Assembly: GCA_937926175.1 (NCBI GenBank)
Contig: CALANV010000035.1
Coordinates: forward strand, 18,353-82,352
Source of the DNA: an uncultured Rhodospirillales bacterium
GTDB taxonomy: Bacteria; Pseudomonadota; Alphaproteobacteria; CACIAM-22H2
Direction: 5' to 3'
Length of the DNA stretch: 64,000 nt
Positions 8,113-16,987 of this stretch are shown here, in pieces. The translations under genes and the position numbers were made by a program. Under the pieces are notes generated by a model. It was given only the letters and a program-made list of their open reading frames with translations, was not told where the DNA came from and did no database searches. Position 1 is the first letter of the stretch; each line of letters begins with the position of its first letter.

Positions 8113-11100
8113 TCAAGAGCACCCGCTCGTCGAACCGCAGTCCAGGCACTTGGTGCAGGTGCCGTTGCGGACAACCTTCATCGATCCGCATTCGCCGCAG
8201 GCATCGCCCGTGTAGCCCATCATGCGCGCCTGCTGGTACTTGGTGACGGCGGAGTCGCGGGCGGCTGTGGCGTCGCCCCGATCCGCCTTCGACACCGCCT
8301 CGATGGCGAAGCCGATCGGCTCGCGCTCTTCCTCGGTGTCGTCCACCATCGGCTCGGCAAGAGCCACGTCGCCTTCGACGAGCGCCTTGGTGGTCGACGA
8401 CGAAGCGGCGAGGGCGGTCGGGCGCTGCTCGATGCGGCCGCCGGGCACGACATGGAGCCGGCCCCGCACGAAGCCCCTCGAGGTGACCTTCTTCATCGCA
8501 TCGAGTGCGGCATTCGCCGCCGCCGTACCGGCCGCCGGCAGAGTCGAGTCGCTCTCGCCCTTGCCGACGCTGTCGGGCTCCAGGTCGTCCTGGTGCACGT
8601 GGGCCAGGTCGTCGCGGCCGAGATAGGACACGGCCAGCTCGCGGAAGATGTAGTCGAGGATCGACGTCGCGTTCTTGATCGAGTCGTTGCCCTGGACCGG
8701 CCCGTTCGGCTCGAAACGGGTGAAGGTGAAGGCCTCGACGAACTCCTCGAGCGGCACGCCGTACTGGAGGCCGATCGACACCGCGATCGCGAAGTTGTTC
8801 ATCAGCGAGCGGAAGGCGGCACCTTCCTTGTGCATGTCGATGAACAGTTCGCCGAGGCGGCCGTCCTCGTACTCGCCGGTGCGCAGGTACACCTTGTGGC
8901 CGCCGACAATGGCCTTCTGGGTGTAGCCCTTGCGACGGTTGGGAAGCCGCTGACGCTCCCGCACCACCACGCGCTCGACGACTTTCTCCACGATCCGCTC
9001 GGCCTTGGCGGCCGTGGGCTGCGAGGCGATCTCTTCGGCGAGTTCCGCCGGATCCTCGTCCTCGACGATCGCGGCGAGCGGCTGCGACAGCTTGGAGCCG
9101 TCGCGGTACAGCGCGTTCGCCTTCAGGCCAAGGCGCCAGGAGAGCATGTACGCTTCCTTGCATTCCTCGACCGTGGCGCTGTTCGGCATGTTGATGGTCT
9201 TGGAGATCGCACCCGAGATGAACGGCTGCGCGGCCGCCATCATGCGGATATGGCTCTCGACCGACAGGAAGCGCTTGCCGTTGCGGCCGCAGGGATTGGC
9301 GCAGTCGAACACCGGCAGATGCTCAGGCTTGAGGTGCGGGGCACCTTCGAGCGTCATCGCGCCGCAGCAATAGGTGTTCGCTGCCTCGATCTCCGCCTTG
9401 GAGAAGCCGAGGGCCGAGAGCATGTCGAAGGTGACGTCCTCGAGCTGCTCCTTGGTGAAGCCGAGCACGTGCGTGCAGAACTCCTCGCCGAGCGTCCACT
9501 TGTTGAACGCGAACTTGATGTCGAAGGCCGACTTGAGCGCGTTCTCGAGTGCCTGCAGCTGGGCCTCAGTGAAGCCCTTGGCCCGCAGCGAGTCGTGGTT
9601 GATGAACGGTGCGCCCTGCAGCGTGCCGTGACCCACCGCATAGGCGACGATGTCGTTGATCTCCGACTCGGTGTAGCCGAGCGTCTTGAGAGCCTGCGGG
9701 ACGACCCGGTTGATGATCTTGAAATAGCCGCCGCCCGCGAGCTTCTTGAACTTCACCAGCGCGAAGTCGGGTTCGATGCCGGTGGTGTCGCAGTCCATGA
9801 CAAGGCCGATCGTGCCGGTCGGCGCGATCACCGTCGCCTGGGCATTGCGGTAGCCGTATTTCTCGCCCAGCTCGAGCGCGCGGTCCCACGCGCGCCGTGC
9901 CGCCTCGATCAGGCGCTGATCGGGGCAGTCCATCGCCTCGAGCGGGACCGGCAGGATCGACAGTCCCTCATAGCCGGCCCGTTCGCCATAGGCTGCGCGG
10001 CGATGGTTGCGGATAACGCGCAGCATGTGATCCCGGTTCTTGGCGAAACCGGGGAAGGGCCCGAGCTCCTGCGCCATCTCCGCCGACGTCGCATAGGCGA
10101 CGCCCGTCATGATCGCCGAGATGGCACCGCAGATGGCGCGCCCCTGCTTGCTGTCATAAGGCAGGCCCATCGCCATCAGGAGGCCGCCGATGTTGGCGAA
10201 GCCGAGGCCGAGCGTGCGGAACTCGTAGGAGAGCTTCGCGATCTGCCGCGACGGGAACTGTGCCATCATCACCGAGATCTCGAGCGTGATGGTCCACAGA
10301 CGGCATGCATGCTCGAACGCTGGCACGTCGAAGGTGCCGTCCTCGCGTCGGAAGGCAAGGAGATTGATCGACGCGAGATTGCACGCCGTGTCGTCGAGGA
10401 ACATGTATTCCGAGCACGGGTTGGACGCGTTGATGCGCCCGCTCGCCGGGCAGGTGTGCCACTCGTTGATGGTGGTATCGAACTGGATGCCCGGGTCGGC
10501 GCAGGCCCATGCCGCGGCGCCGATGCGCTCCCACAGTTCGCGCGCCTTTACCGTCTTCTTTACCTTGCCGTCGACGCGATTCGTCAGATGCCAGTCGCCG
10601 TCGTTGATGACGGCCTCGAGGAACGCATTCGGCACGCGCACCGAATTATTCGAGTTCTGGCCCGAAACGGTGAGGTAGGCCTCGGAATCCCAGTCGGTGT
10701 TGTAGACGGGGAACTCGATCGACGTGTAGCCCTGTTTGGCGAATTGGATCACCCGCTGAATGTAGTTCTCGGGGATCATCGCCTTGCGCGCGGCCGAGAT
10801 CGCCGCCTTGAGCGCCTTGTTCTGCTTCGGATCGAAGCCGGCATCGCCTGCATTGCGGTCGCAGGCCTGCATGATCGCGTTGAGGTGCTTGTTGGCGAGC
10901 TTCGAGCCGGTGACGAGCGCCGCTACCTTCTGTTCCTCGACGACCTTCCAGTCGATGAACTGCTCGATGTCGGGGTGGTCGATGTCGACGACGACCATCT
11001 TCGCCGCGCGGCGGGTGGTGCCCCCCGACTTGATCGCGCCGGCGGCACGGTCGCCGATCTTGAGGAAGCTCATGAGGCCGGACGACTTGCCGCCGCCCGA

Positions 11101-11835
11101 CAGCTTCTCGCCCTCGCCGCGGAGCTTGGAGAAGTTGGACCCCGTGCCCGAGCCGTACTTGAACAGGCGCGCCTCACGGACCCACAGGTCCATGATTCCG
11201 CCCTCGTTCACGAGGTCGTCCTCGACCGACTGGATGAAGCAGGCGTGCGGCTGCGGATGCTCGTAGGCCGACGCCGAGGCGCAGAGCTGGCCGGTCTTGT
11301 AGTCAACATACCAATGGCCCTGGCTGGGGCCGTCGATGCCGTATGCCCAGTGCAGGCCCGTGTTGAACCACTGCGGCGAGTTCGGTGCGGCAAGCTGCTT
11401 TGCCAGCATGTACCGCATCTCGTCGTAGTAGGCGCGCGCGTCCTCCTCGGTGTCGAAATAGCCGCCCTTCCAACCCCAGTAGGCCCATGTGCCGGCAAGG
11501 CGATCGAACACCTGTTTTGCCGACGTTTCGCCCGTGTAGCGCGCCGTCTCGGGCAACGACGCGAGCGCCGCCTCGTCGGCGACCTTGCGCCACAGGAAGG
11601 AGGGGACATCGTTCTCTTCGACCGTCTTCAGCCGGGTCGGCACCCCGCGCTTGCGGAAGTACTTCTGCGCCAGCACGTCGCAGGCCACCTGCGACCAGTC
11701 CTTCGGGACCTCGATGTTCTTGGCCTGAAAGACCACGGATCCGTCCGGATTGCGGATCTCGCTGTTCGTGGTTGTGAATTCGATTCCCTGGTACGCGTCT
11801 TCACCCGCCCGTGTGAAACGCCTTTCGATCCGCAT
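8113..11835 (-). CDS. nrdJ: Vitamin B12-dependent (class II) ribonucleoside-diphosphate reductase
   Basis: The 1240-residue protein is a class II ribonucleotide reductase, which makes deoxyribonucleotides with adenosylcobalamin as the radical source, with or without oxygen. The ribonucleotide reductase barrel is visible through segments such as GSGTGSNFSKLRGEGEKLSGGGKSSG (shown in part), SNNSVRVPNAFLEAV, ASNPCSEYMFLDDTACNLASIN and ATVIAPTGTIGLVMDCDTTG. The C-terminal 30 residues hold a four-cysteine zinc-ribbon-like motif (CGECGS...CTKCLDCG) followed by a CS tail, as is usual for long alphaproteobacterial NrdJ proteins. The length is normal. It is a single gene with NrdR-box-like sites upstream and a hairpin downstream. 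I see no cobalamin riboswitch in front. Confidence 0.95.
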   Translation of the reverse strand: MRIERRFTRAGEDAYQGIEFTTTNSEIRNPDGSVVFQAKNIEVPKDWSQVACDVLAQKYFRKRGVPTRLKTVEENDVPSFLWRKVADEAALASLPETARYTGETSAKQVFDRLAGTWAYWGWKGGYFDTEEDARAYYDEMRYMLAKQLAAPNSPQWFNTGLHWAYGIDGPSQGHWYVDYKTGQLCASASAYEHPQPHACFIQSVEDDLVNEGGIMDLWVREARLFKYGSGTGSNFSKLRGEGEKLSGGGKSSGLMSFLKIGDRAAGAIKSGGTTRRAAKMVVVDIDHPDIEQFIDWKVVEEQKVAALVTGSKLANKHLNAIMQACDRNAGDAGFDPKQNKALKAAISAARKAMIPENYIQRVIQFAKQGYTSIEFPVYNTDWDSEAYLTVSGQNSNNSVRVPNAFLEAVINDGDWHLTNRVDGKVKKTVKARELWERIGAAAWACADPGIQFDTTINEWHTCPASGRINASNPCSEYMFLDDTACNLASINLLAFRREDGTFDVPAFEHACRLWTITLEISVMMAQFPSRQIAKLSYEFRTLGLGFANIGGLLMAMGLPYDSKQGRAICGAISAIMTGVAYATSAEMAQELGPFPGFAKNRDHMLRVIRNHRRAAYGERAGYEGLSILPVPLEAMDCPDQRLIEAARRAWDRALELGEKYGYRNAQATVIAPTGTIGLVMDCDTTGIEPDFALVKFKKLAGGGYFKIINRVVPQALKTLGYTESEINDIVAYAVGHGTLQGAPFINHDSLRAKGFTEAQLQALENALKSAFDIKFAFNKWTLGEEFCTHVLGFTKEQLEDVTFDMLSALGFSKAEIEAANTYCCGAMTLEGAPHLKPEHLPVFDCANPCGRNGKRFLSVESHIRMMAAAQPFISGAISKTINMPNSATVEECKEAYMLSWRLGLKANALYRDGSKLSQPLAAIVEDEDPAELAEEIASQPTAAKAERIVEKVVERVVVRERQRLPNRRKGYTQKAIVGGHKVYLRTGEYEDGRLGELFIDMHKEGAAFRSLMNNFAIAVSIGLQYGVPLEEFVEAFTFTRFEPNGPVQGNDSIKNATSILDYIFRELAVSYLGRDDLAHVHQDDLEPDSVGKGESDSTLPAAGTAAANAALDAMKKVTSRGFVRGRLHVVPGGRIEQRPTALAASSSTTKALVEGDVALAEPMVDDTEEEREPIGFAIEAVSKADRGDATAARDSAVTKYQQARMMGYTGDACGECGSMKVVRNGTCTKCLDCGSTSGCS

Positions 11836-12036
11836 ACGACTTACTCCCGGCTTCGACGTTGCGTGTCAGCGGTCTCACCCTTTGGGGTGGGGCCGCCCGG
11901 CCCCGCTCCGTCACCCGCCCGGAGGTTGCTCGCCGATCGAACTAGATCCGGTGGCGACGTGCGCGGCTCGTTACAACATCTTGAACTGATCGATTCCCAA
12001 TGAGCAACTGGATTTTGTGGCATTCGTTCCCGTGCC

Positions 12037-12052
12037 ACACAATAGATAGGGA
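12037..12052. promoter_or_regulatory. NrdR box-like site 1
   Basis: The bases ACACAATAGATAGGGA match the consensus ACACWATATATWGTGT at 13 of 16 positions. NrdR is the ATP/dATP-sensing zinc-finger repressor of ribonucleotide reductase genes and binds pairs of such boxes near the promoter. It lies about 200 bp upstream of the nrdJ start. Confidence 0.45.
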
Positions 12053-12168
12053 AATCAAAGCGTTGCCGTATAAAGCGAAGGTAGCTTTTCAAGATTTTGC
12101 GGCTTAGCGCCACCGAGCCACAAACTGTATTGCCAAATCAACAGCTTGTCCTCGCCACGCCATGTGAG

Positions 12169-12184
12169 ACACTAAATATTGCGA
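12169..12184. promoter_or_regulatory. NrdR box-like site 2
   Basis: The bases ACACTAAATATTGCGA match the NrdR consensus ACACWATATATWGTGT at 13 of 16 positions. The distance to the first site is 132 bp, much more than the usual two to four helical turns. The two may therefore not act as a classical pair, and this one may be closer to the real promoter. Confidence 0.4.
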
Positions 12185-12209
12185 CGCAGCAACGGCGTGA
12201 AATTTTATT

Positions 12210-13226
12210 TCAAGTGCGTTCGGCGAGCGGCAGATTAACGAGCAAGTTCTGAGGCTTAAGTCTGAGGCGGCCGGTTTCGTCCTGCGCCATACCCAGATAA
12301 ACCGGGCGTCCGGCGATATCCGGCCGCATGATCCGGGGATCGGCGAATTCCAACCGGAACAGGGTCAGTATCCGGGCCATCAGCGGCTCGTCGACCTCAA
12401 GCCCGTTGTACAGGTCGTTCATGATGCTCGTGGCCTGGGCGTCCAAGCCGATGTGCCAGACCCAGCGATCATCGCGGATGCGCGCGACCGGCTGGATCGA
12501 CACACGCACACCGAGGAAGTGTGCAATCCATGCCTCGAGGTTGCGGGCGAGCGCGTCGAGTCCGGGGCGGCCGAAGGTGACGTCGAGCGCCATGTCGTGG
12601 CGCTCGTCCCGGTGCCAATATGCGCCCTGATTTGTCTCGTTCAGGACATCGAACTCGACCGTACGCGCCGGCCTGTTCGCCTCGACCAGAAGCCCGCCCA
12701 ATGCGCCCTTGCCGCCGGCCGCGGCATACGTCTCGACGACCTCCTCGTCGGCCAGCATCACGGCTCCGTCGCTGAGCGCGACCTTCTGCGTCCGGAAGAA
12801 CAGCTCGCCGGCCCGGGCACGGAACGGGTCCGCGGCGGTGCCGAGGATATGGCGCACGATCACGTGGGCGAGCTGGTCGATGAAGAGCGGCGGTACCGGC
12901 GTGTCGGGTGGATTCGTGAAGAGGCCCAGATAGCAGTCCTCGACCGTGCCGGCTGCGATCAGCCGGTCGCGAAAGTTCAGCAGCACCTGATAGTTCTCGC
13001 GGACATCCGGGTCGGTCAGCGCGTCGAGTTCGGACGCCGTGACCGTACGGCGCGGATCATCGAGCAGGGCCGCATGCAGGCGGCGCTCCGCCGTGCATGA
13101 TTCGGCCACCGGACGGATTTCGGGCCGCATCAGATAGGCGCGCAGAAACGCGTTCGTGACCCTGAGCCGGCCGTCGGCCGACGGCTCGAGCAGGTGATAA
13201 CCGGAAGCGCGCCAGAAATCGGGCAT
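12210..13226 (-). CDS. DUF6352-like protein of unknown function
   Basis: The 338-residue protein starts MPDFWRASGYHLLEP and looks like a family I remember as DUF6352, found in alphaproteobacteria, with no known function. It has no signal peptide or membrane segment and is probably cytoplasmic. Recognisable conserved-looking blocks are GRLRVTNAFLRAYLMRPE, WHRDERHDMALDVTF and WVWHIGLDAQATSIMNDLYNG. The start at 13226 is preferred over one at 13301 because it begins at the family-like N terminus and the extension is low-complexity arginine-rich sequence. It is transcribed away from the NDUFA12 gene, with about 115 bp between starts. Confidence 0.75.
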   Translation of the reverse strand: MPDFWRASGYHLLEPSADGRLRVTNAFLRAYLMRPEIRPVAESCTAERRLHAALLDDPRRTVTASELDALTDPDVRENYQVLLNFRDRLIAAGTVEDCYLGLFTNPPDTPVPPLFIDQLAHVIVRHILGTAADPFRARAGELFFRTQKVALSDGAVMLADEEVVETYAAAGGKGALGGLLVEANRPARTVEFDVLNETNQGAYWHRDERHDMALDVTFGRPGLDALARNLEAWIAHFLGVRVSIQPVARIRDDRWVWHIGLDAQATSIMNDLYNGLEVDEPLMARILTLFRLEFADPRIMRPDIAGRPVYLGMAQDETGRLRLKPQNLLVNLPLAERT

Positions 13227-13341
13227 CGGACCATCGTCCTCCGAACGGGCGGCGCGGCGACGGCCGGCCCGGGCGAAATCTGGACGGGCGGGGCGGGGCA
13301 TGCAATAGTCCCGCGCGCCTCAAAGACCCTTGATACCCGAG

Positions 13342-13713
13342 ATGACGATACCCCTTGGCACCAGACTTTACACTTGGCTGCGCGGCGAGCACGTCGGGAC
13401 CGATGCGTTCGGCAACCGCTACTATCGCGACAAGCGCGGGGCGCGGCGGTGCGATGGCCGACGCGAGAAACGCTGGGTGATCTACAGCGGAGAGCCCGAG
13501 GCGTCGAAGGTGCCGCCCGAATGGCACGCCTGGCTGCATCACATCGCCAAGGATCCACCGCCGCCAGGGGGGCTGCCGAAACGGCCGTGGCAGAAGGAGC
13601 ACCTGCCGAACCTGACCGGTACGCCCGAGGCGTACCGTCCACCGGGACACGACTACAAGGGGGGCCGCCGGCCGCGCGCGACCGGCGACTACGAGCCCTG
13701 GGTGCCCAATTGA
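13342..13713 (+). CDS. NADH:ubiquinone oxidoreductase accessory subunit, NDUFA12 family
   Basis: The 123-residue protein belongs to the NDUFA12 (17.2 kDa, B17.2) family, an accessory subunit of respiratory complex I shared by mitochondria and alphaproteobacteria. The family pattern is clear: GTRLYTWLRGEHVGTDAFGN, RYYRDKRGARR, RRWVIYSGEPEASKVPPEWHAWLHH (shown as seen, with KRW in this copy), and the C-terminal GGRRPRATGDYEPWVP. The ATG at 13342 is used; an upstream TTG at 13330 is possible. The other complex I genes are not here, which is usual for this locus. Downstream genes follow the order MCE protein, DUF2155, aat, a known alphaproteobacterial arrangement. Confidence 0.92.
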   Translation: MTIPLGTRLYTWLRGEHVGTDAFGNRYYRDKRGARRCDGRREKRWVIYSGEPEASKVPPEWHAWLHHIAKDPPPPGGLPKRPWQKEHLPNLTGTPEAYRPPGHDYKGGRRPRATGDYEPWVPN

Positions 13714-13753
13714 GCGGATCTGTCGGCGGTCGGGAAGCGGCCACGGAGGGGCC

Positions 13754-14257
13754 ATGCGCAGAAACCTGATCGAGACCTTGATGGGGGCGGTCGTACTGGT
13801 CGTGGCCGGCCTGTTCCTGATCTTCGCGTATTCGTCGACGAACTTGCGGCCCGTGCGTGGTTATGAGCTCACGGCGAAGTTCGAGCGCGTGGACGGCTTA
13901 GCGGTCGGCAGCGACGTGCGGCTCTCGGGCATCAAGGTCGGAACGGTGACCGAGCAGTGGCTCGAGCCCGAGACCTATCTGGCGATCGTACGGATGAGCA
14001 TTGACGCCAACGTGAAGCTGCCGACCGACACGGTCGCCCAGGTGGCGAGCGAGGGGCTTCTCGGCGGCAATTTCATCGCCCTGGTTCCGGGCGCGGATGA
14101 GAAGTTCATTCCGCCGGGAGGCGAGATCCGCTTCACGCAGGCACCGATCAACCTCGTTCAAATGCTGGGGAAGTTCATCTTCGGCGGAGCCGAAGGGCAG
14201 GGCCAGGGCGGAGGGCAGGGCGGCAGCGGCCTCGGCACGCCGGGGCCGGCCCGTTGA
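13754..14257 (+). CDS. mlaD: MlaD-type MCE domain protein (phospholipid transport substrate-binding subunit)
   Basis: The 167-residue protein has one N-terminal membrane helix (about residues 7-26) and a single MCE domain: GYELTAKFERVDGLAVGSDVRLSGIKVGTV at about 36-65 followed by LLGGNFIALVPG. MlaD proteins sit in the inner membrane and form hexameric rings that carry phospholipids between the two membranes. The C-terminal tail is glycine- and glutamine-rich. The ATG at 13754 follows CACGGAGGGGCC, a good ribosome-binding site. No mlaE, mlaF or mlaB partner is present in the window. Confidence 0.88.
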   Translation: MRRNLIETLMGAVVLVVAGLFLIFAYSSTNLRPVRGYELTAKFERVDGLAVGSDVRLSGIKVGTVTEQWLEPETYLAIVRMSIDANVKLPTDTVAQVASEGLLGGNFIALVPGADEKFIPPGGEIRFTQAPINLVQMLGKFIFGGAEGQGQGGGQGGSGLGTPGPAR

Positions 14258-14322
14258 GTTCAAAAGGCGCCACCCGGTACGTCGACATGGGAGCGCCACA
14301 TTCCAGGGCTAAAGGGACGGCC

Positions 14323-14790
14323 ATGATGCGCTTGCTTGCCGCCGTCGTGGCGCTCGTTCCGGTCGCGGCGCACGCCCAGGGGCCGGCGGTCGCCGGTCCA
14401 CCGGCCTATCCGATCGCCGTCCTGCAGACGCTCGACAAGGTGACCGGCCGGGTTCGAACGTTGGAGGCCCCGGTCGAACAGACGGTCCGTTTCGGCACGC
14501 TCGACATCATGGTCCGGACCTGTCGCAAGCGGCCGCCCGAAGAGACGCCCGAAAGTGCCGCCTTCCTGGAGGTGCGCGAGACCAAACCCGGTGAAACGCC
14601 ACGCACGCTCTTCATCGGCTGGATGTTCGCCTCCTCGCCGGCCGTCTCGGCTCTCGAGCATGCGGTCTATGACGTGTGGGTGGTCGATTGCAAGGCCGGC
14701 CAGGAAGAGCCGGCGGCCGGTGCAGCGGAAAGTCCGAAGCCGAGCCCCGAGCCGGCCGACCGCGGCAGCCGGCGCGCGCCGCGACGCTGA
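14323..14790 (+). CDS. DUF2155 domain periplasmic protein
   Basis: The 155-residue product starts MMRLLAAVVALVPVAAHAQ, a Sec signal peptide with cleavage after AHA. The mature protein follows the DUF2155 pattern: AVLQTLDKVTGRVRTLEAPV, then VRFGTLDIMVRTCRKRPPEETPES, LFIGWMFASSPAVSALEHAVYDVWVVDC. The two cysteines in RTCRK and VVDCK may form a disulfide. The function of the family is unknown; it is a conserved neighbour of NDUFA12 and aat in alphaproteobacteria. A TTG overlapping the mlaD stop could give a longer frame, but the signal peptide supports 14323. Confidence 0.85.
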   Translation: MMRLLAAVVALVPVAAHAQGPAVAGPPAYPIAVLQTLDKVTGRVRTLEAPVEQTVRFGTLDIMVRTCRKRPPEETPESAAFLEVRETKPGETPRTLFIGWMFASSPAVSALEHAVYDVWVVDCKAGQEEPAAGAAESPKPSPEPADRGSRRAPRR

Positions 14791-14792
14791 TC

Positions 14793-15449
14793 CTAGCCAG
14801 CGTTACGCGCGCCGATCAGTTCGCGGAGGATCTCGTGCCCCCGGTCGTCGAGCTCGCGGTAGAAGCGCGCCTGGATCTCGAGCGCGCGTGCGAGCTGCCG
14901 GCGGTAGTTCGCGCGTGAGATTTCGATCGCCCCGAAACGCGCGAGATGCGGCGTGACGAACTGGGTGTCCAGCAGCGTGAAGCCGCCGCGCAACAGTCGA
15001 ACCACGAGGTGCACGAGCGCGACCTTGCTCGCGTCGGTTCGGCGGCTGAACATGCTTTCGCCGAAAAAGGCGCCCCCGAGCGCCACGCCGTAGAGGCCGC
15101 CGACGAGCTGGCCATCCTGCCAGCATTCGACGCTATGGGCGAAGCCGCGACGGTGCAGCTCGGAATAGAGACGGACGATCTCGCTGTTGATCCAGGTCGC
15201 GCGGCGCTTGGGGGTAAGCTCGGCACAGCCCTCCAGGACCCCGCGGAAGTCCCTGTCGACATGAACCTCGAACACGCCGCGGCGGATGACCTTGCGGAGG
15301 CTTCGCGGCACGTGGAATGCGTCGAGGGGGAGGATACCCCGGCGCTCCGGATCGACCCAGAACAGCTCCGGGTCGTCGGCTGTCTCGGCCATCGGGAAAA
15401 GGCCGATCGTATAGGCGCGGAGCAACAGGTCGGGGGTCAGTTCTGTCAT
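14793..15449 (-). CDS. aat: Leucyl/phenylalanyl-tRNA--protein transferase
   Basis: The 218-residue enzyme transfers leucine or phenylalanine from tRNA to proteins with N-terminal arginine or lysine, marking them for ClpS/ClpAP degradation (N-degron pathway). Family signatures include TPDLLLRAYTIGLFPMAE at about residues 5-22, LFWVDPERRGILPLDAFHVPRSLRK at about 29-53, and EGCAELTPKRRATWIN, VGGLYGVALGGAFFGESMFSR and LLDTQFVTPHLARFGA further on. The length is normal. It converges with the DUF2155 gene, only 2 bp between stops, and lies downstream of accC on the same strand. Confidence 0.95.
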   Translation of the reverse strand: MTELTPDLLLRAYTIGLFPMAETADDPELFWVDPERRGILPLDAFHVPRSLRKVIRRGVFEVHVDRDFRGVLEGCAELTPKRRATWINSEIVRLYSELHRRGFAHSVECWQDGQLVGGLYGVALGGAFFGESMFSRRTDASKVALVHLVVRLLRGGFTLLDTQFVTPHLARFGAIEISRANYRRQLARALEIQARFYRELDDRGHEILRELIGARNAG

Positions 15450-15582
15450 CGCGTGGCGCTATATTAACGCAGCCGCGCCGGTCTGTGGGGTAGCGGATCG
15501 GTCGGGTCCGCGTCACAGCCCCGTGTACCCCGTCGGCGCGCCGGCCACAGCCAAGGGTTGACTCAGCCGGCCCGGATACCGG

Positions 15583-16929
15583 TCAATCCTTCTTGAGACC
15601 GACGAATTTCTCGAGCCAGTGAATGTCGTAGCTGCCGTTGATGAAGTCCGGCGCCTGGACGATCCGGCGGTGGAGCGGCAGCGTGGTCTCGATGCCCCCG
15701 ATGACATATTCGTCGAGTGCCCGACGCAGCCGCATCAGGGCTTCGTTGCGGCTCGTCCCGTGGACGATCAGCTTCGCCACCATGCTGTCGTAGTGCGGCG
15801 GCACGTTATAGCCGGCATAGAGCGCCGAATCGACGCGCACGCCGAGACCGCCGGGCGGATGGTAGTCGGTGATCCGGCCGGGCGAAGGACGGAACGTCTC
15901 CGGATCTTCGGCGGTGACTCGGCACTCGATCGCGTGGCCGAGGAACTTCACGTTCTCCTGTCGGAACGGCAACGGGGCTCCGGCGGCGATGCGGATCTGC
16001 TCGCGGACGAGGTCCAAGCCCGTGATCATTTCCGTCACGGGGTGCTCGACCTGCAGCCGCGTGTTCATTTCGATGAAGTAGAATTGCCCGTCCTCGTAGA
16101 GGAACTCCAGCGTGCCGGCGTTGCGATAGCCGAGTTTCTGGAGAGCATTGCGCACGATCTCGCCGATCTCGTGGCGCTGCTCGTCATTGAGGGCGGGTGA
16201 CGGGCTTTCCTCGACGAGCTTCTGGTGGAAGCGTTGCAGGGAGCAGTCGCGTTCGCCCAGATGCACGACATTGCCATGGGAGTCGGCGAGGACCTGGATT
16301 TCGATGTGGCGGGGATGGGCCAAGTACTTCTCGATATAGACCGTGGGGTCGCCGAAATTGGCCTGCGCCTCGCTCCGGGCGAGCCTGAACGCGTCCTTCA
16401 GCTCGTTCGGCGTGCGCGCCACCTTCATTCCCTTGCCGCCACCGCCGCCGGCAGCCTTGATCAGCACCGGGTAGCCGATGTCCTCGGCGAGCTTCAACGC
16501 GGACTCCGCATCCGGCACCGGTCCGTCGGAACCCGGCACGCAGGGGATGCCGAGCGATTTCATCGCGGCCTTCGCCGCGATCTTGTCGCCCATCATGCGG
16601 ATGTGGTCGGGAGAGGGGCCGATGAACGTGAAGCCGTGTTCCTCGACCATGGCCGCGAAGTCGGCATTTTCCGACAGGAAGCCATAACCGGGGTGAATGG
16701 CGTCGGCGCCGGTGATCGTGGCGGCTGACAGGATGGCGGGAATGTTCAGATAGCTCTCGCGCGCCGGCGGCGGCCCGATGCAGACGCTTTCGTCGGCGAG
16801 ACGCACGTGCATGGCATCGGCATCGGCGGTCGAGTGCACGGCCACGGTGGAGATGCCCAGCTCGCGGCAGGCGCGGTGGATGCGCAGCGCAATCTCGCCT
16901 CGATTGGCGATCAGGACCTTTTCGAACAT
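15583..16929 (-). CDS. accC: Acetyl-CoA carboxylase, biotin carboxylase subunit
   Basis: The 448-residue protein carboxylates the biotin of AccB using ATP and bicarbonate, the first half reaction of fatty-acid synthesis. Visible blocks are the N-terminal FEKVLIANRGEIALRIHRACRE, the ATP-grasp glycine loop AAGGGGGKGMKVAR at about residues 160-173, HIEIQVLADSHGNVVHLGERDCS (seen in part) and FYFIEMNTRLQVEHPVTEM. Length is normal for AccC. The gene follows accB by 58 bp, and together with aroQ they form a leftward operon. Confidence 0.97.
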   Translation of the reverse strand: MFEKVLIANRGEIALRIHRACRELGISTVAVHSTADADAMHVRLADESVCIGPPPARESYLNIPAILSAATITGADAIHPGYGFLSENADFAAMVEEHGFTFIGPSPDHIRMMGDKIAAKAAMKSLGIPCVPGSDGPVPDAESALKLAEDIGYPVLIKAAGGGGGKGMKVARTPNELKDAFRLARSEAQANFGDPTVYIEKYLAHPRHIEIQVLADSHGNVVHLGERDCSLQRFHQKLVEESPSPALNDEQRHEIGEIVRNALQKLGYRNAGTLEFLYEDGQFYFIEMNTRLQVEHPVTEMITGLDLVREQIRIAAGAPLPFRQENVKFLGHAIECRVTAEDPETFRPSPGRITDYHPPGGLGVRVDSALYAGYNVPPHYDSMVAKLIVHGTSRNEALMRLRRALDEYVIGGIETTLPLHRRIVQAPDFINGSYDIHWLEKFVGLKKD

Positions 16930-16987
16930 CGCCTCAGTCCGCTTGTGTCCGCGTTGACGGGTCGGGGCGCGCGCCGGCCATCCCGGC

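Larger units (their letters stand above)
11836..12209. other. 374-bp intergenic region upstream of nrdJ
   Basis: No convincing gene is present. The part from about 12000 to 12200 is clearly more AT-rich than the surrounding genes, as expected for a promoter region. It contains two NrdR-box-like sites, reported separately, and a weaker third one at 12120-12135 (10 of 16 matches). The conserved B12-box sequence of cobalamin riboswitches was looked for on the nrdJ strand and not seen. Confidence 0.5.

Noticed and set aside
8050..12003. A 1317-codon open frame on the plus strand opposite nrdJ
   Set aside because: The minus-strand frame is clearly ribonucleotide reductase. The opposite frame is a mirror of its GC-rich codons, giving a low-complexity R/L/V/E/D-rich sequence without any domain.
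11836..12209. Possible cobalamin riboswitch upstream of the B12-dependent reductase
   Set aside because: The conserved B12-box and the usual downstream kissing-loop elements were looked for on the nrdJ strand and not found. NrdR-like boxes explain the region better.
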